The notes beneath the pieces were generated by a model. That model was not told where the DNA came from and ran no database searches. It saw only the letters and a program-made list of their open reading frames with translations. A stretch of 64,000 nt of DNA from JABDJL01 sp963664065 (GTDB lineage Bacteria; Pseudomonadota; Gammaproteobacteria; Xanthomonadales; SZUA-36). Shown here one piece after another: positions 8,572 to 17,759 of this stretch; positions within the stretch are counted from its first letter, which is position 1; every line of letters starts with the position of its first letter. The stretch is taken from the NCBI GenBank assembly GCA_963664065.1, contig OY760942.1, positions 1,364,001-1,428,000 of the forward strand. The letters run 5' to 3'. Both the position numbers and the translations under genes were made by a program.

Positions 8572-9031
8572 AGCCAACCAGCGTGCCTACCTGGAGGCGA
8601 TGGATATTCCCGTTTGGATACGCAAGGAATTGGCAGACCAGGTTCCGGATTTTGCTTCACCAGGCCTGAAGCTCGGGCCTGGCTCAAGCCAGATTTTATT
8701 GGTCTGTTCCGGCATTGATGAACCGGCAAAGAGAATTTCTGCCGACATTGCACGATCGCTGAATGCGGAGCCTGTCTGGGCCTGGCCGGAGCCCGCAAGC
8801 GAAGTTTCGGACCTGAAAACACTGGCTGGGGAGCAGCTGTTTACCACCGTGCTGGTGTTTGGTGAATCACTTGTAACAAAAATATTCGGTACCCGCAAAC
8901 CCGGGACTCTGGGATCGGCGCGCCTGCTACTGGCAGCTTCGCTGGCTGAGCTCGAGGGATCACCAACCCTGCGGCGGGAACTGTGGAAAGTTATCGACAC
9001 TAACCATCTTGGTGGCAAATCAACAGCTTAG
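8564..9031 (+). CDS. holD: Putative DNA polymerase III psi subunit (HolD-like)
   Basis: Proposed clamp-loader psi subunit, which links the chi subunit (HolC) and SSB to the DnaX complex. 155 aa. Assignment rests on two points. Position: it directly precedes rimI, as holD does in E. coli. Sequence: the N terminus YLEAMDIPVWIRK resembles the psi N-terminal segment (LQQLGITQWSLRR in E. coli, recalled), which binds DnaX, and the C terminus SLAELEGSPTLRRELWKVI resembles psi's LTDLRANPTARAALWQQI. The middle is poorly conserved, as is usual for psi. HolD is often missed by annotation. Overlaps the pssA end by eight bases, so it is probably cotranscribed with pssA and rimI. Confidence 0.62.
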   Translation: MNEANQRAYLEAMDIPVWIRKELADQVPDFASPGLKLGPGSSQILLVCSGIDEPAKRISADIARSLNAEPVWAWPEPASEVSDLKTLAGEQLFTTVLVFGESLVTKIFGTRKPGTLGSARLLLAASLAELEGSPTLRRELWKVIDTNHLGGKSTA

Positions 9032-9046
9032 GCAAATAATTTCTAG

Positions 9047-9514
9047 ATGTACCCGCTGATCCGGTCACTGTTTCCCGAAGATCTCGATGATGTGGTTAAA
9101 ATTGAGCAGGCCTGCTACCCGTTTCCCTGGACACTGGGAATTTTCAAAGAATGCCTGAAAGCAGGCTATGCCTGTTTTGGACTGCAACTGGGTGACGATC
9201 TTGCGGGTTATACCATCTGTAACTGGGGTGTGGGTGAAAGCCACTTGCTGAACCTGTGTATCAAGCCACGCTGGCAGAGACAGAGTTACGGGAAAATGAT
9301 GCTTGACCACAGCATCAGCCATTCGCGGTCCCTGGACTGTCATGTGATGTTCCTCGAAGTTCGACCCAGTAATACGGATGCCGGGAACCTCTACCGGCAG
9401 CGCGGCTTCAAGGAAGTGGGCAAGCGACCGGCTTATTACCAGGCTGAAAATGGGCGCGAGGATGCCTTAGTGATGAGGCTTGACCTGCTCGACAAACGGG
9501 ACCGCAATATCTGA
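9047..9514 (+). CDS. rimI: Ribosomal protein bS18-alanine N-acetyltransferase
   Basis: GNAT-family acetyltransferase that acetylates the N-terminal alanine of ribosomal protein S18, using acetyl-CoA. 155 aa, full length. Seen: VKIEQACYPFPWTLGIFKEC near residue 18 (the RimI PW-containing substrate loop), the acetyl-CoA binding motif region RWQRQSYGKMMLDHSI near residue 76, and the LEVRPSNTDAGNLYRQRGFK block near residue 104 with the conserved NxxAxxLYxxxGF pattern, here NTDAGNLYRQRGF. It follows the holD candidate by 15 bases. Its last 48 bases overlap the 3' end of the convergent OGT-like pseudogene. Confidence 0.92.
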   Translation: MYPLIRSLFPEDLDDVVKIEQACYPFPWTLGIFKECLKAGYACFGLQLGDDLAGYTICNWGVGESHLLNLCIKPRWQRQSYGKMMLDHSISHSRSLDCHVMFLEVRPSNTDAGNLYRQRGFKEVGKRPAYYQAENGREDALVMRLDLLDKRDRNI

Positions 9515-11710
9515 GCCCGATAGCAGGAATTCCTCAAGTGCCCGAATAGGGGCTTTCTGGTCAAATAACTGATTGCTACGTTTCGCCAGAACTGTGCTTA
9601 TACCGTCACGAAAGTCCTGATCACGGCCCAGTCTAAGCGCAATTCGCACATAATCTTCTTTTGAATCAGCGATCAATTCAGTAAGACCCAGGGAGGAAAG
9701 CATGGCCAGGCTCTGTCTCCCACGCATAAAATCCCCGGGTAGGCTCACCATGGGAAGCGAGCAGGCAATGGCATCGAGGGCTGTGTTACCTCCTGACCAG
9801 TAAAGTGAGTCCAACATCACATCACAGGCCAGGTTAGCGCGCAGATAATCCTGGTGGCTGACCCGTGGCAGTATCTTGAGACGTCCATCAGCAGGGAGTT
9901 TTCGTTTTGCAAATTCCCTGGCCAATCGTTGTGAAAATTGTTGATTGATCACTTGCTCTCGCGAGCGGAACATCACAATGACTGCCTGCGGTTCGCTTTC
10001 AAGAATATCAACCAGAAGCTCATCATTATGCGGATGAATCTTGAACAGGGAGTGTGGAAAAAGATAAAGGATCGCATTTTCCGGCAGACCCAGCGATGAG
10101 CGTGTGGCGGGGTCAGGTACGGCTGGACAGCGGTAGGAAGTTCCTATTCCGGGCAGCATGACGAGGCGTTCGCTGTAATGTTCCTCAGCTTCCGGAGGCT
10201 CCATTTCCCTGACTGAGAAATAGACATCGATATTATCATGCCCGGTCGTCACCGGGTGCCCCCACCCGGCGCACTGGAGCGGGGCGAGTCGCATTCCAGC
10301 CATGGCAAACGTGCGGGCATTCATGCCAAGATCCGGATAAATGATGACGTCGAGCTTCGCATCAAGAACTGCCTGCGCGAGTGATGGAAGCGAAAAGCTT
10401 GGTTGGTGGAAAATGTCGCAGGCGCGCTGAATCTCCGTGGTCAACCGGTCTGGTTGCAGAGCCAGGGAGAACACGACGGACTCAAATTTTTCCCGGTCGA
10501 GGTCAGTGATCCAACTGCGAAAGTATTTTACTACCGTGTTGCGATAAAAGAATTTCGAAATGAAACCCACCCGCAGGCGTCGCTGGCCCGGGCTTACAGG
10601 TTCAATGTTCCGGTAATACTGGGGCAGGGCGGACCCAAGCAAAGTGCGCTGGAAACTGGCAAAGTCCTGCTGCAACGCGCGGTCGTCCCGTCCGTGGTAA
10701 GCCAGGAGGAAATTGGTTCTTTGCAAGGCGTCGATTTTTTCACTGGCGTTGAGCCTGAGGAATTGATCAACCCTGGCCTTGAGAGATTTCAAACCGAGGC
10801 TGAAAGCGGACCGCTGTTCATCAATTTCAGCCTCACTGGGATAGACATGAGGTAATGTAAGCGCAAGCCCCAATTGCGCCAGCAGGTTTTCAGGCTTAGA
10901 GGCAGCTGCCTGCTTAAAGCATTCGATTGCCTCTGCATACATTCCTTTTTTGGAAAAAATTTCTGCGAGTACAAGCCTCGCGTCGTGGTCCGCCGGGTCT
11001 AATTGCAGTGCCCGTCGCAAAGACTACTCAGCGCGGTCGTAATCTTTTCGCTGGTAGTAAAACAGCCCCAGTGCTTGGTGCGTAAGCGTCAGCTTTGGAT
11101 TAATTTTGACTGCTTAGGTAAGGCTCACTTCAGCCTCCTTGAACATGCCGGATATGCTCTGGTAGCGACCGTAATTCACCAGTGAATATACATGTTCAGG
11201 ATTGAGTGAAAGAGCCTTTTCAAAGCATTCCGCACCCTCCCTGATGCGCTCAAGATTCATCATCACCGAACCGAGGCCATTCCAGGCATCAATATGTCCG
11301 GGCCAGGCATCAATCGCGGCGCGAAACGCGGCAACTGCCGCATCGGAACGGCCTAGTGCATGACTCAGGATGCCTAATTTGTAGTGCGCCGGCGCAAGTG
11401 ACGGGTCCAGTCGGGTTGCAGTCTCCAGCTCGCGGATAGCGCCGCCGAAATCTCCCAGGGATTGGCGAATATTGCCTGCAAGGCTGAATAGTTGCGGGTC
11501 GGAGGCTTGCAATTCAATAGCCCGGGATTCGGCTTTCAGGCCTTGCCGGGTTTTCCCTGCCTGTACGGCCCCCATGGCCAGAAGCCGCCATCCTTTGGCA
11601 TCGGTGGGACGCAGTCTGGAGTAAAGTTCAAGTCGCTTTAGAGCTTCACCGTGCTTCCCTCTACGCTGCAAAGTCACTGCCTGTTTCAACAGGTCTGATG
11701 GTGAATTCAC
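9467..11710 (-). pseudogene. TPR / O-GlcNAc-transferase-like (GT41 SPINDLY) protein, two internal stops
   Basis: One reading frame of 748 codons, beginning with GTG 11710 (Shine-Dalgarno GAGGT, nine bases after the valS stop), encodes about six TPR repeats and then a GT41 OGT-like catalytic region (RRLRVGFISKFFYRN, PLQCAGWGHPVTTGHDNIDV, MVSLPGDFMRGRQSLAMLSS). It is interrupted by TAA at 11114-11116 and TAG at 11024-11026. Both lie in TPR units where the surrounding text is intact in the same frame: EVSLT*AVKINPK and YDRAE*SLRRALQLDP. Glutamine (CAA, CAG) fits both positions. The downstream 518 codons stay open. SPINDLY-type proteins glycosylate Ser/Thr of proteins; the function here is inference, and so is its inactivation. 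Confidence 0.8.
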
Positions 11711-11719
11711 TTTTGCACC

Positions 11720-14470
11720 TCAGTCCCGAAGGCTCTCCAATTGTTCCAGCTGAGATTTGAACCGCTCAAGCTTGGCCTCGTGATCAGCCAGGCGTTCTTT
11801 TTCCTGCTCCACCACTTCTGGAGGTGCTTTTTCGACGAATTTACGGTTTCCGACTTTGGCTTTTGATCGATTGAGATCAGCCTGTTCCCGCAATATTAAT
11901 TTCCCAATACGCTTGAGCTCAGCCTGCACATCCACCAATCCGGCAAGCGGGATCAACACTTTGAGATCTCCAACCAGTGCGACTGCAGACTTTGAAGTAT
12001 CCGCCCGGTCATCGATCCATTGGAAAGATTGCACCCGGCCAATACTGGCCAGCAGGTGTTCAAACTGTTTGAACCTGCTTCGGTCAGATTCCTTGCCGGC
12101 TTGTAGTTCAACATCGAGCTTCAAAGATGGCGCCAGGTCCAGTTCGGAACGAATCCGGCGTATTCCCTGCAGTATTTGTTTCAACCAGCCAATGTCCTCC
12201 CCGGCCTGGAGGTCAATGTCGCCAGAGGGTGGAAACGGCTGGTGCATGATGGTTTCACCACTGATGCCAAGCGGACCCTTCACCCTCTGCCAGATTTCCT
12301 CGGTAATGAACGGCATGAACGAATGTAGTGCACGTAGGCTGATTTCCAGTACATGCAGCAAGGTATGCCGGGTGGCGTTTTTCAGGATTTTCCCGTCCTG
12401 CGCCAGGGAGGGTTTCGACAACTCCAGGTACCAGTCACAGTACTCATTCCAGACAAACTCGTATAAAGCCTGTGAAGCGAGATCCATGCGGTATGCCGCG
12501 ATATGCCCCTGCACTTCCGCCAACATCTGATGTGTACGGGAAAGAATCCAACGATCGGCAACCGAAAGCAGTTCAGGTTCTGTCACGTCGTGTCCGTCGG
12601 TTTGCATCAGGACGTAACGCGCTGCATTCCATAATTTATTGCAGAAATTCCGGTAACCTTCGATACGGCCAAGGTCAAAACGAATGTCACGGCCAGTGGT
12701 TGCAAGAGCTGCAAAAGTAAACCGTAGTGCGTCACAGCCGAACGCCTGGATGCCATCCGGGAACTCACGGCGAGTGGCTTTCTCTATGGCTGGGGCCATT
12801 TGTGGTTGCATCAGGCCGCTTATTCGTTTCGCGACCAGAGATTCAAGGTCTATGCCGTCTACCAGGTCAATCGGGTCCAGCACGTTACCCTTGGATTTGG
12901 ACATTTTCTGCCCGTGGCTATCGCGAATCAATCCGTGAATGTATACCTTGCGAAACGGTACATCACCCATGAAACGCAAGCCCATCATGATCATCCTGGC
13001 GACCCAGAAAAATATGATGTCAAAGCCGGTTACCAATACGGATGTTGGGTAAAACTGTTCAAGCCGGGGGGTTTCCGTCGGCCATCCCAGGGTTGTGAAC
13101 GGCCACAGGGCAGATGAGAACCAGGTGTCCAGAACGTCTTCGTCCTGGCTTAATTCCACCTCCATACCGAGGCCGCCCCTGTGGCGTGCATCCGCCTCAT
13201 CCATGCCAACATAAATCGTGCCATCGGCGTCGTACCAGGCAGGAACGCGGTGACCCCACCAGAGCTGCCGGGAAATACACCAGTCTTCTATCCGGTGCAT
13301 CCAGTCGAAATAGGTCTTGCTCCAGTTGGCAGGAACGAACTCAATCCTGCCAACTTCAACGGCCTTGACCGCTGGTTCCGCCAGCGGTGCGATGCGTACA
13401 TACCACTGGTCGGTGAGGTAGGGCTCGATGACCGCCCCGGAACGGTCGCCACGAGGAATAACCATATCGTGGTTTTCGACTTTCTCAAGCAGGCCTGCGG
13501 ATTCCAGGTCTGAGACAATTTTTATTCGTGCCTCGAACCGGTCCATGCCGCGATAAGCATCGGGGGCGTTATCGTTCAGGCTGGCGTCCTGGTGCAGGAC
13601 ATTAATCATCGTCAAATGGTGACGCTTGCCAATTTCATAATCACTGAAATCATGTGCCGGCGTAATCTTGACGCAACCTGTGCCAAAGTCCTTGTCCACG
13701 TAATCATCGGCTATAACGGGGATTTTCCGCCCGGTTAAGGGTAATTCCAGTTCCAGCCCGACCAGTTGGCGGTAACGCTCATCATCCGGATTAACTGCAA
13801 CCGCAGTATCGCCCAACAAGGTTTCTGGACGGGTTGTGGCCACAACGACGTGGCCTTTGCCATCAGAGCGTGGATATCGTATGTGCCATAGCTTCCCGCT
13901 TTCATGTTCTGACAATACCTCAAGATCGGAAAGCGCAGTGCGCAGCACAGGATCCCAGTTAACCAGGCACTTGCCGCGGTAGATCAGGCCATCTTCATAA
14001 AGATCCACGAATACTTTTGTGACAGCCTCTGACAGATTTTCATCCATCGTGAAGCAGTCATTTTTCCAGTCAACGGAGGCACCGAGCCGGCGCATTTGCT
14101 TGTGGATCATGCCGCCGGACTCTTCTTTCCAGTCCCATACCGCCTGCACGAACCCTTCGCGACCCAGATCATGGCGGGATTTACCCTTTGATCCCAGCAG
14201 GCGCTCGACAACCATTTGCGTCGCAATCCCGGCGTGATCCATTCCCGGTTGCCATAACGCGGATTTACCCAGCATACGGTGGTAACGGGTCAGCACATCC
14301 ATGATGGTGTCCTGGAAGGCATGTCCCATGTGCAGGTTGCCCGTCACATTAGGCGGCGGCAACATGATGCAGAAAGATTCGCCGCCCGGGCGCGGCGAGA
14401 AATAGTCTGCCTCCTCCCATGCCTGGTACCAACGGGTTTCGATGACCGCCGGTGCGTAACTCTTATCCAT
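11720..14470 (-). CDS. valS: Valine--tRNA ligase
   Basis: Class I synthetase charging tRNA-Val, with a CP1 editing domain that clears Thr-tRNA-Val. ATG 14470 (MDKSYAPAVIETRWYQAWE) is the family start; the frame runs further upstream but overlaps holC. 916 aa. Seen: HIGH motif in PPPNVTGNLHMGHAF near residue 40, editing domain with TTRPETLLGDTAVAVNPDD, KMSKS motif in GQKMSKSKGNVLDP near residue 530, anticodon-binding domain, and the C-terminal coiled-coil arm (EKERLADHEAKLERFKSQLE). It overlaps holC by eight bases and is followed after nine bases by the OGT-like pseudogene, all on the minus strand as one operon. Confidence 0.97.
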   Translation of the reverse strand: MDKSYAPAVIETRWYQAWEEADYFSPRPGGESFCIMLPPPNVTGNLHMGHAFQDTIMDVLTRYHRMLGKSALWQPGMDHAGIATQMVVERLLGSKGKSRHDLGREGFVQAVWDWKEESGGMIHKQMRRLGASVDWKNDCFTMDENLSEAVTKVFVDLYEDGLIYRGKCLVNWDPVLRTALSDLEVLSEHESGKLWHIRYPRSDGKGHVVVATTRPETLLGDTAVAVNPDDERYRQLVGLELELPLTGRKIPVIADDYVDKDFGTGCVKITPAHDFSDYEIGKRHHLTMINVLHQDASLNDNAPDAYRGMDRFEARIKIVSDLESAGLLEKVENHDMVIPRGDRSGAVIEPYLTDQWYVRIAPLAEPAVKAVEVGRIEFVPANWSKTYFDWMHRIEDWCISRQLWWGHRVPAWYDADGTIYVGMDEADARHRGGLGMEVELSQDEDVLDTWFSSALWPFTTLGWPTETPRLEQFYPTSVLVTGFDIIFFWVARMIMMGLRFMGDVPFRKVYIHGLIRDSHGQKMSKSKGNVLDPIDLVDGIDLESLVAKRISGLMQPQMAPAIEKATRREFPDGIQAFGCDALRFTFAALATTGRDIRFDLGRIEGYRNFCNKLWNAARYVLMQTDGHDVTEPELLSVADRWILSRTHQMLAEVQGHIAAYRMDLASQALYEFVWNEYCDWYLELSKPSLAQDGKILKNATRHTLLHVLEISLRALHSFMPFITEEIWQRVKGPLGISGETIMHQPFPPSGDIDLQAGEDIGWLKQILQGIRRIRSELDLAPSLKLDVELQAGKESDRSRFKQFEHLLASIGRVQSFQWIDDRADTSKSAVALVGDLKVLIPLAGLVDVQAELKRIGKLILREQADLNRSKAKVGNRKFVEKAPPEVVEQEKERLADHEAKLERFKSQLEQLESLRD

Positions 14471-14918
14471 GTGTGGTGATCTCATGCGACCCCGGCGTGA
14501 TGCCGTGGTCCCGGTAATATCTGTATTTTTCCCTGGAGGCTTTACGAGCTTCATTCTGTTGTGGAACGATTTCCAGCAGCCTGGCATAGCGGTTTGGTTC
14601 CGGAACCGGCCGGGGGCACAGGTTAATCACTACATCGCAATCGTTTAAGCCGGCGTCATTCATGCCATCCACTGAAGTGATGAGCACGGGAGCGGTGGCT
14701 GATCCTGCCTCGTTCGTCAGCTCATGCGGCAAGAACCTTTCAGCCGGTGATTCCCACATCAGTGCATCAAGTTTTCTGGCACTGTTTGCTGAGTCGGTGA
14801 CCACCACGGTCCGATGACCCCTTTCCCATGACATTAATGCCAAGCGGCAGGCCATGCGCGTGGGGTCCAGTCCGGACGACGAAAGAATATAAAAATCTAC
14901 CTGGCAGGGAGTGGGCAT
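14463..14918 (-). CDS. holC: DNA polymerase III chi subunit
   Basis: Chi subunit of the clamp loader, which binds SSB and is tethered by psi. 151 aa, normal length. The family N terminus is clear: VDFYILSSSGLDPTRMACRL, followed by LMSWERGHRTVVVTDSANSA, LDALMWESPAERFLPHEL and the GLNDCDVVINLCPRPVPEP block. pepA-holC-valS order is classic for gammaproteobacteria. A MITE end abuts the start codon: the ATG at 14918 directly follows the CTAG of the element, and the only Shine-Dalgarno-like string (AGAGG, eight bases upstream) lies inside the element's terminal repeat. The partner holD candidate is at 8564-9031. Confidence 0.93.
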   Translation of the reverse strand: MPTPCQVDFYILSSSGLDPTRMACRLALMSWERGHRTVVVTDSANSARKLDALMWESPAERFLPHELTNEAGSATAPVLITSVDGMNDAGLNDCDVVINLCPRPVPEPNRYARLLEIVPQQNEARKASREKYRYYRDHGITPGSHEITTHG

Positions 14919-15085
14919 CTAGGGAACCTCTGATTTATTCTGGGTGAAGTAGATTGTGATTCAAAATGTTCAGATTAAAGGCGCAGATCGCACGTAATAG
15001 CTGGCTATTGCGAAGATTTGCAACGCAGAAGCCGGACATTTTGGACACAAGATACGAGTTCATGAATAGATCAGAGGTTCCCTAG
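14919..15085. mobile_element. MITE with IS5-like ends and CTAG target duplication
   Basis: Terminal inverted repeats at 14919-14940 and 15064-15085 match in 21 of 22 positions (GGGAACCTCTGATTTATTC against GGGAACCTCTGATCTATTC after the CTAG). The CTAG at each end fits a 4-base YTAR target duplication as made by IS5-family transposases. The interior has no open frame long enough for a transposase and holds a small palindrome (AATAGC TG GCTATT, 14996-15009). It fills the whole space between the pepA stop (15092) and the holC start (14918). IS5 relationship is inferred from the target site and remembered end sequences. Confidence 0.8.
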
Positions 15086-15091
15086 ATATTT

Positions 15092-16564
15092 TCAGCCCTG
15101 GTTGATCAGGAATTGGGTCAGTAATCCGGTTGGCCTGCCGGTTGCGCCTTCGGTCTGTCCCCATTTCCACGCGGAGCCCGCGACGTCCAGGTGTGCCCAA
15201 CGCTGACCTTTGGCAAAACGTGACAAAAAACAGGCCGCAGTAATGCTTCCGGCAGGCATTCCACCCACGTTTTTCATATCTGCGAAAGGCGTTTTTAACT
15301 GGGACTGATAATCTTCCCACAAGGGCAATCGCCATGCGCGGTCTACCGACTGATTCCCGGCTTCAAGCAATTCTTCGGCCAGGTCGTCGTGTTTGCTCAT
15401 CAGGGCCGAAGCGTGATGGCCCAGTGCGACCACGCAAGCCCCCGTCAGGGTTGCCACATCGATCATCGCTGATGGTTCAAAGCGCTGGCTATAGGTGAGC
15501 GCATCGCACAAGACCATGCGGCCTTCTGCATCTGTATTAAGTACCTCGATGGTCTGCCCTGACATGCTGGTAATGACGTCGCCTGGGCGGTAAGCCCTGC
15601 TTCCGGGCATGTTTTCAGCGGCTGCAACCACGCACACGAGGTTAACGGGCAATTGCAAATGCGCACAGCTTTCGAAGGCCCCGATAACTGCGGCAGCACC
15701 GCACATGTCAAATTTCATCTGATCCATATTTTCCGGCGACTTGAGCGAAATGCCCCCGGTGTCGAAAGTTATGCCCTTACCCACGAAAACCACCGGTTTT
15801 GAATTTTCTGCTGCACCCCGGTATTTGAGTACGATCAGGCGTGGCGTATTCTCGCTGCCCTGGCCAACGGCGAGCAGGGCGTTCATACCCAGATCTGACA
15901 TTTCTGCCGGCTCCAGTATTTCAGCCTCTGCATTCTCATAGCCAGCTGCAATAAGTTGCGCCTGCTCTGCGAGATAGGCCGGCGTACAAATATTTGCCGG
16001 CAAGTCTCCAAGATCGCGGGCACGCTGAAAGCCGATAGCCAGACCAGCAGCCTGGTCAAGGGCGGCCTGCATGTCTGCAGCCCCTGAGAACGATGCTGCC
16101 TGCAGAGGGCTGGGAGAGTGCTCCTGAGTTTTCTTGGTAGCTGTGTACAGGTAGTTTGAGCGGTGAACCGCCAGTGCCGTCTGTCGCAGTCGCCAGGCCT
16201 TGTCCTGGGTTTCGACTTCAACGTCGGCAGTGCAGAAATGGGCTTCTTTCACAGGGTGGTCACGCAGGAATTTACCGGCATCCATACAGGTTTTTACATA
16301 ACGGGAAGTATCCAGTTTTTCCCGCGTACCAAAGCCGACCAGCAATACGCGCTCTGCAGATACACCATCAATCCCATGCAACATGGTCGTGCTTCCACGG
16401 CTGGCGTCCAGGTCACCATTGTCAACTCCCTTGCTGATCACACCATCGCTGACCAGGTTGACCTGCTCTGCTGCACCATGCAGCGGTGAATCTTCGACAA
16501 GGCCTATTACAAGACATGGCGTTTCTACCAGTTCCGCTGCCTCATTGCTCAAGCTGAATTTCAT
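15092..16564 (-). CDS. pepA: Leucyl aminopeptidase (cytosol aminopeptidase, M17)
   Basis: Dinuclear-metal aminopeptidase of family M17; in E. coli it also binds DNA in Xer recombination at cer and in carAB regulation. ATG 16564 (MKFSLSNEAAELVETPCLVI) is the family start, giving 490 aa. Seen: the metal/active-site blocks VGKGITFDTGGISLKSPENM near residue 265 (with MDQMKFDMCGAAAVIG following) and the M17 signature NTDAEGRMVLCDAL near residue 345, then the C-terminal catalytic end (MKNVGGMPAGSITAACFLSR, HLDVAGSAW). It is divergent from lptF with 115 bases between, and heads the pepA-(MITE)-holC-valS operon. Confidence 0.95.
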   Translation of the reverse strand: MKFSLSNEAAELVETPCLVIGLVEDSPLHGAAEQVNLVSDGVISKGVDNGDLDASRGSTTMLHGIDGVSAERVLLVGFGTREKLDTSRYVKTCMDAGKFLRDHPVKEAHFCTADVEVETQDKAWRLRQTALAVHRSNYLYTATKKTQEHSPSPLQAASFSGAADMQAALDQAAGLAIGFQRARDLGDLPANICTPAYLAEQAQLIAAGYENAEAEILEPAEMSDLGMNALLAVGQGSENTPRLIVLKYRGAAENSKPVVFVGKGITFDTGGISLKSPENMDQMKFDMCGAAAVIGAFESCAHLQLPVNLVCVVAAAENMPGSRAYRPGDVITSMSGQTIEVLNTDAEGRMVLCDALTYSQRFEPSAMIDVATLTGACVVALGHHASALMSKHDDLAEELLEAGNQSVDRAWRLPLWEDYQSQLKTPFADMKNVGGMPAGSITAACFLSRFAKGQRWAHLDVAGSAWKWGQTEGATGRPTGLLTQFLINQG

Positions 16565-16599
16565 ATTCAGGATCCCTTTTGCCAAACGGCTACAGTCAG

Positions 16600-16629
16600 T
16601 GACTTAAAATTGATGACTACTGCTAAAAT
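16600..16629 (+). promoter_or_regulatory. Candidate promoter for lptF-lptG
   Basis: A -10 element TAAAAT (16624-16629) preceded by TGC, that is an extended -10, with a weak -35 TGACTT (16600-16605) at 18 bases spacing. It points toward lptF, whose start is 51 bases further on. Read from sequence only; moderate to low certainty. Confidence 0.4.
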
Positions 16630-16679
16630 GCAGATGAACGCGTCATTCTACTAGAAATCCATGCACATTGAGGTAGGCG

Positions 16680-17759
16680 TTGAGCATTCTTCAAAAATAC
16701 ATCTTGCGTGAGTGGTTCTGGACATTTCTGGCCGTCAGTTTTGTTCTGATGATCGTTATGCTGAGTGCTTTCCTGGGCGATATGTTCAACGATCTCGCAG
16801 ACGGAAGAATGCCGCCAGGGCTGGTGGGTGTGCAACTGATGCTCTATTTTCCCGAAGCAATCGGCGAAGTCCTCCCGCTGGCAGGGTTCGTCGCAATCAT
16901 GTGGGGTCTGGGCCGCCTTTATCGCGACCAGGAAATGGCGGTCATGCGGGCCAGTGGATTCAGGTGGCAACAGCTGATCCGGCCCCTGTTGAACCTGATT
17001 GTGCCCGTGTCCGCATTGATGTTGGTGGTTGAATTGGCAGTCGCACCTGCGAGCAGTGCCACGGCTGACCGTAAGCTGGACGAAGCATTCCGGACAGCAG
17101 CAGTCTGGGGTCTTCAGGCCGGACAGTTTCACGTACTGAAGAATGGAGAATTCGTTGTCTATGTCGAGGCCCTGGAAGATGAGGGCAGGGGATTGCGCAA
17201 GGTATTTGTTCATCAGCAAAACAAGGGCACCGAGCAAGTCTGGTTTGCTGAACGCGGTGAGTACTGGATGAACCCGGAGACCGGTGAAAAGTATATCACT
17301 CTGGTAGATGGGCAGATTACGGAAAGTGTACCGGGACAACTTGATGTCAAAGTGCTGTCTTTTTCAAGGAACGATTTAAGATTACCCGAAAGAGATATTC
17401 GCACCACAGCGATCAAACTTGAGTCTCGGCCGAGCACTGACCTGCTTGCCGATTTGAGCCCGGAGGCTTGGGCGGAATTGCAGTGGCGCTTCACCCCTTC
17501 TTTACTCATACTGGTATTGAGTTTCCTTGCAATTCCCCTTTCACATTCGGAGCCCAGGGAGGGCCGGGGAAGTCGCGTTGTATTGGGGATACTGGCGTAT
17601 GCCTTGTATTCAAACACGCTTTATCTTTGTAAAACCTGGGTTGCCGACGGCGTGCTACCAGCCTGGCTGGGCCTGTGGTGGGCCCATGCCATCGTAGTCT
17701 TATGTGCGCTGATCTGGTTAAGGCGCCAGGGACGAATGCCAAGGGAATCACGGTCATGA
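16680..17759 (+). CDS. lptF: LPS export ABC transporter permease LptF
   Basis: Inner-membrane permease of the LptB2FGC complex that extracts LPS from the inner membrane. 359 aa, normal length. Begins at TTG 16680 (a weak AGGTAGG lies upstream); no ATG or GTG gives the family N terminus ILQKYILREWFWTFLAVSFV. Transmembrane segments at about 12-35, 60-80, 100-120 and three near the C terminus flank a periplasmic beta-jellyroll part (about 130-260). The YjgP/YjgQ family marks are RASGFRWQQLIRP and LAIPLSHSEPREGRGSRVVLG. Stop and lptG start overlap by four bases (ATGA). Confidence 0.95.
   Translation: MSILQKYILREWFWTFLAVSFVLMIVMLSAFLGDMFNDLADGRMPPGLVGVQLMLYFPEAIGEVLPLAGFVAIMWGLGRLYRDQEMAVMRASGFRWQQLIRPLLNLIVPVSALMLVVELAVAPASSATADRKLDEAFRTAAVWGLQAGQFHVLKNGEFVVYVEALEDEGRGLRKVFVHQQNKGTEQVWFAERGEYWMNPETGEKYITLVDGQITESVPGQLDVKVLSFSRNDLRLPERDIRTTAIKLESRPSTDLLADLSPEAWAELQWRFTPSLLILVLSFLAIPLSHSEPREGRGSRVVLGILAYALYSNTLYLCKTWVADGVLPAWLGLWWAHAIVVLCALIWLRRQGRMPRESRS

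Noticed and set aside
11024..11116. Stop-codon reassignment (TAA/TAG as Gln).
   Set aside because: Other genes in the window end properly at TAA and TAG, for example ExbB-type genes and gspD.
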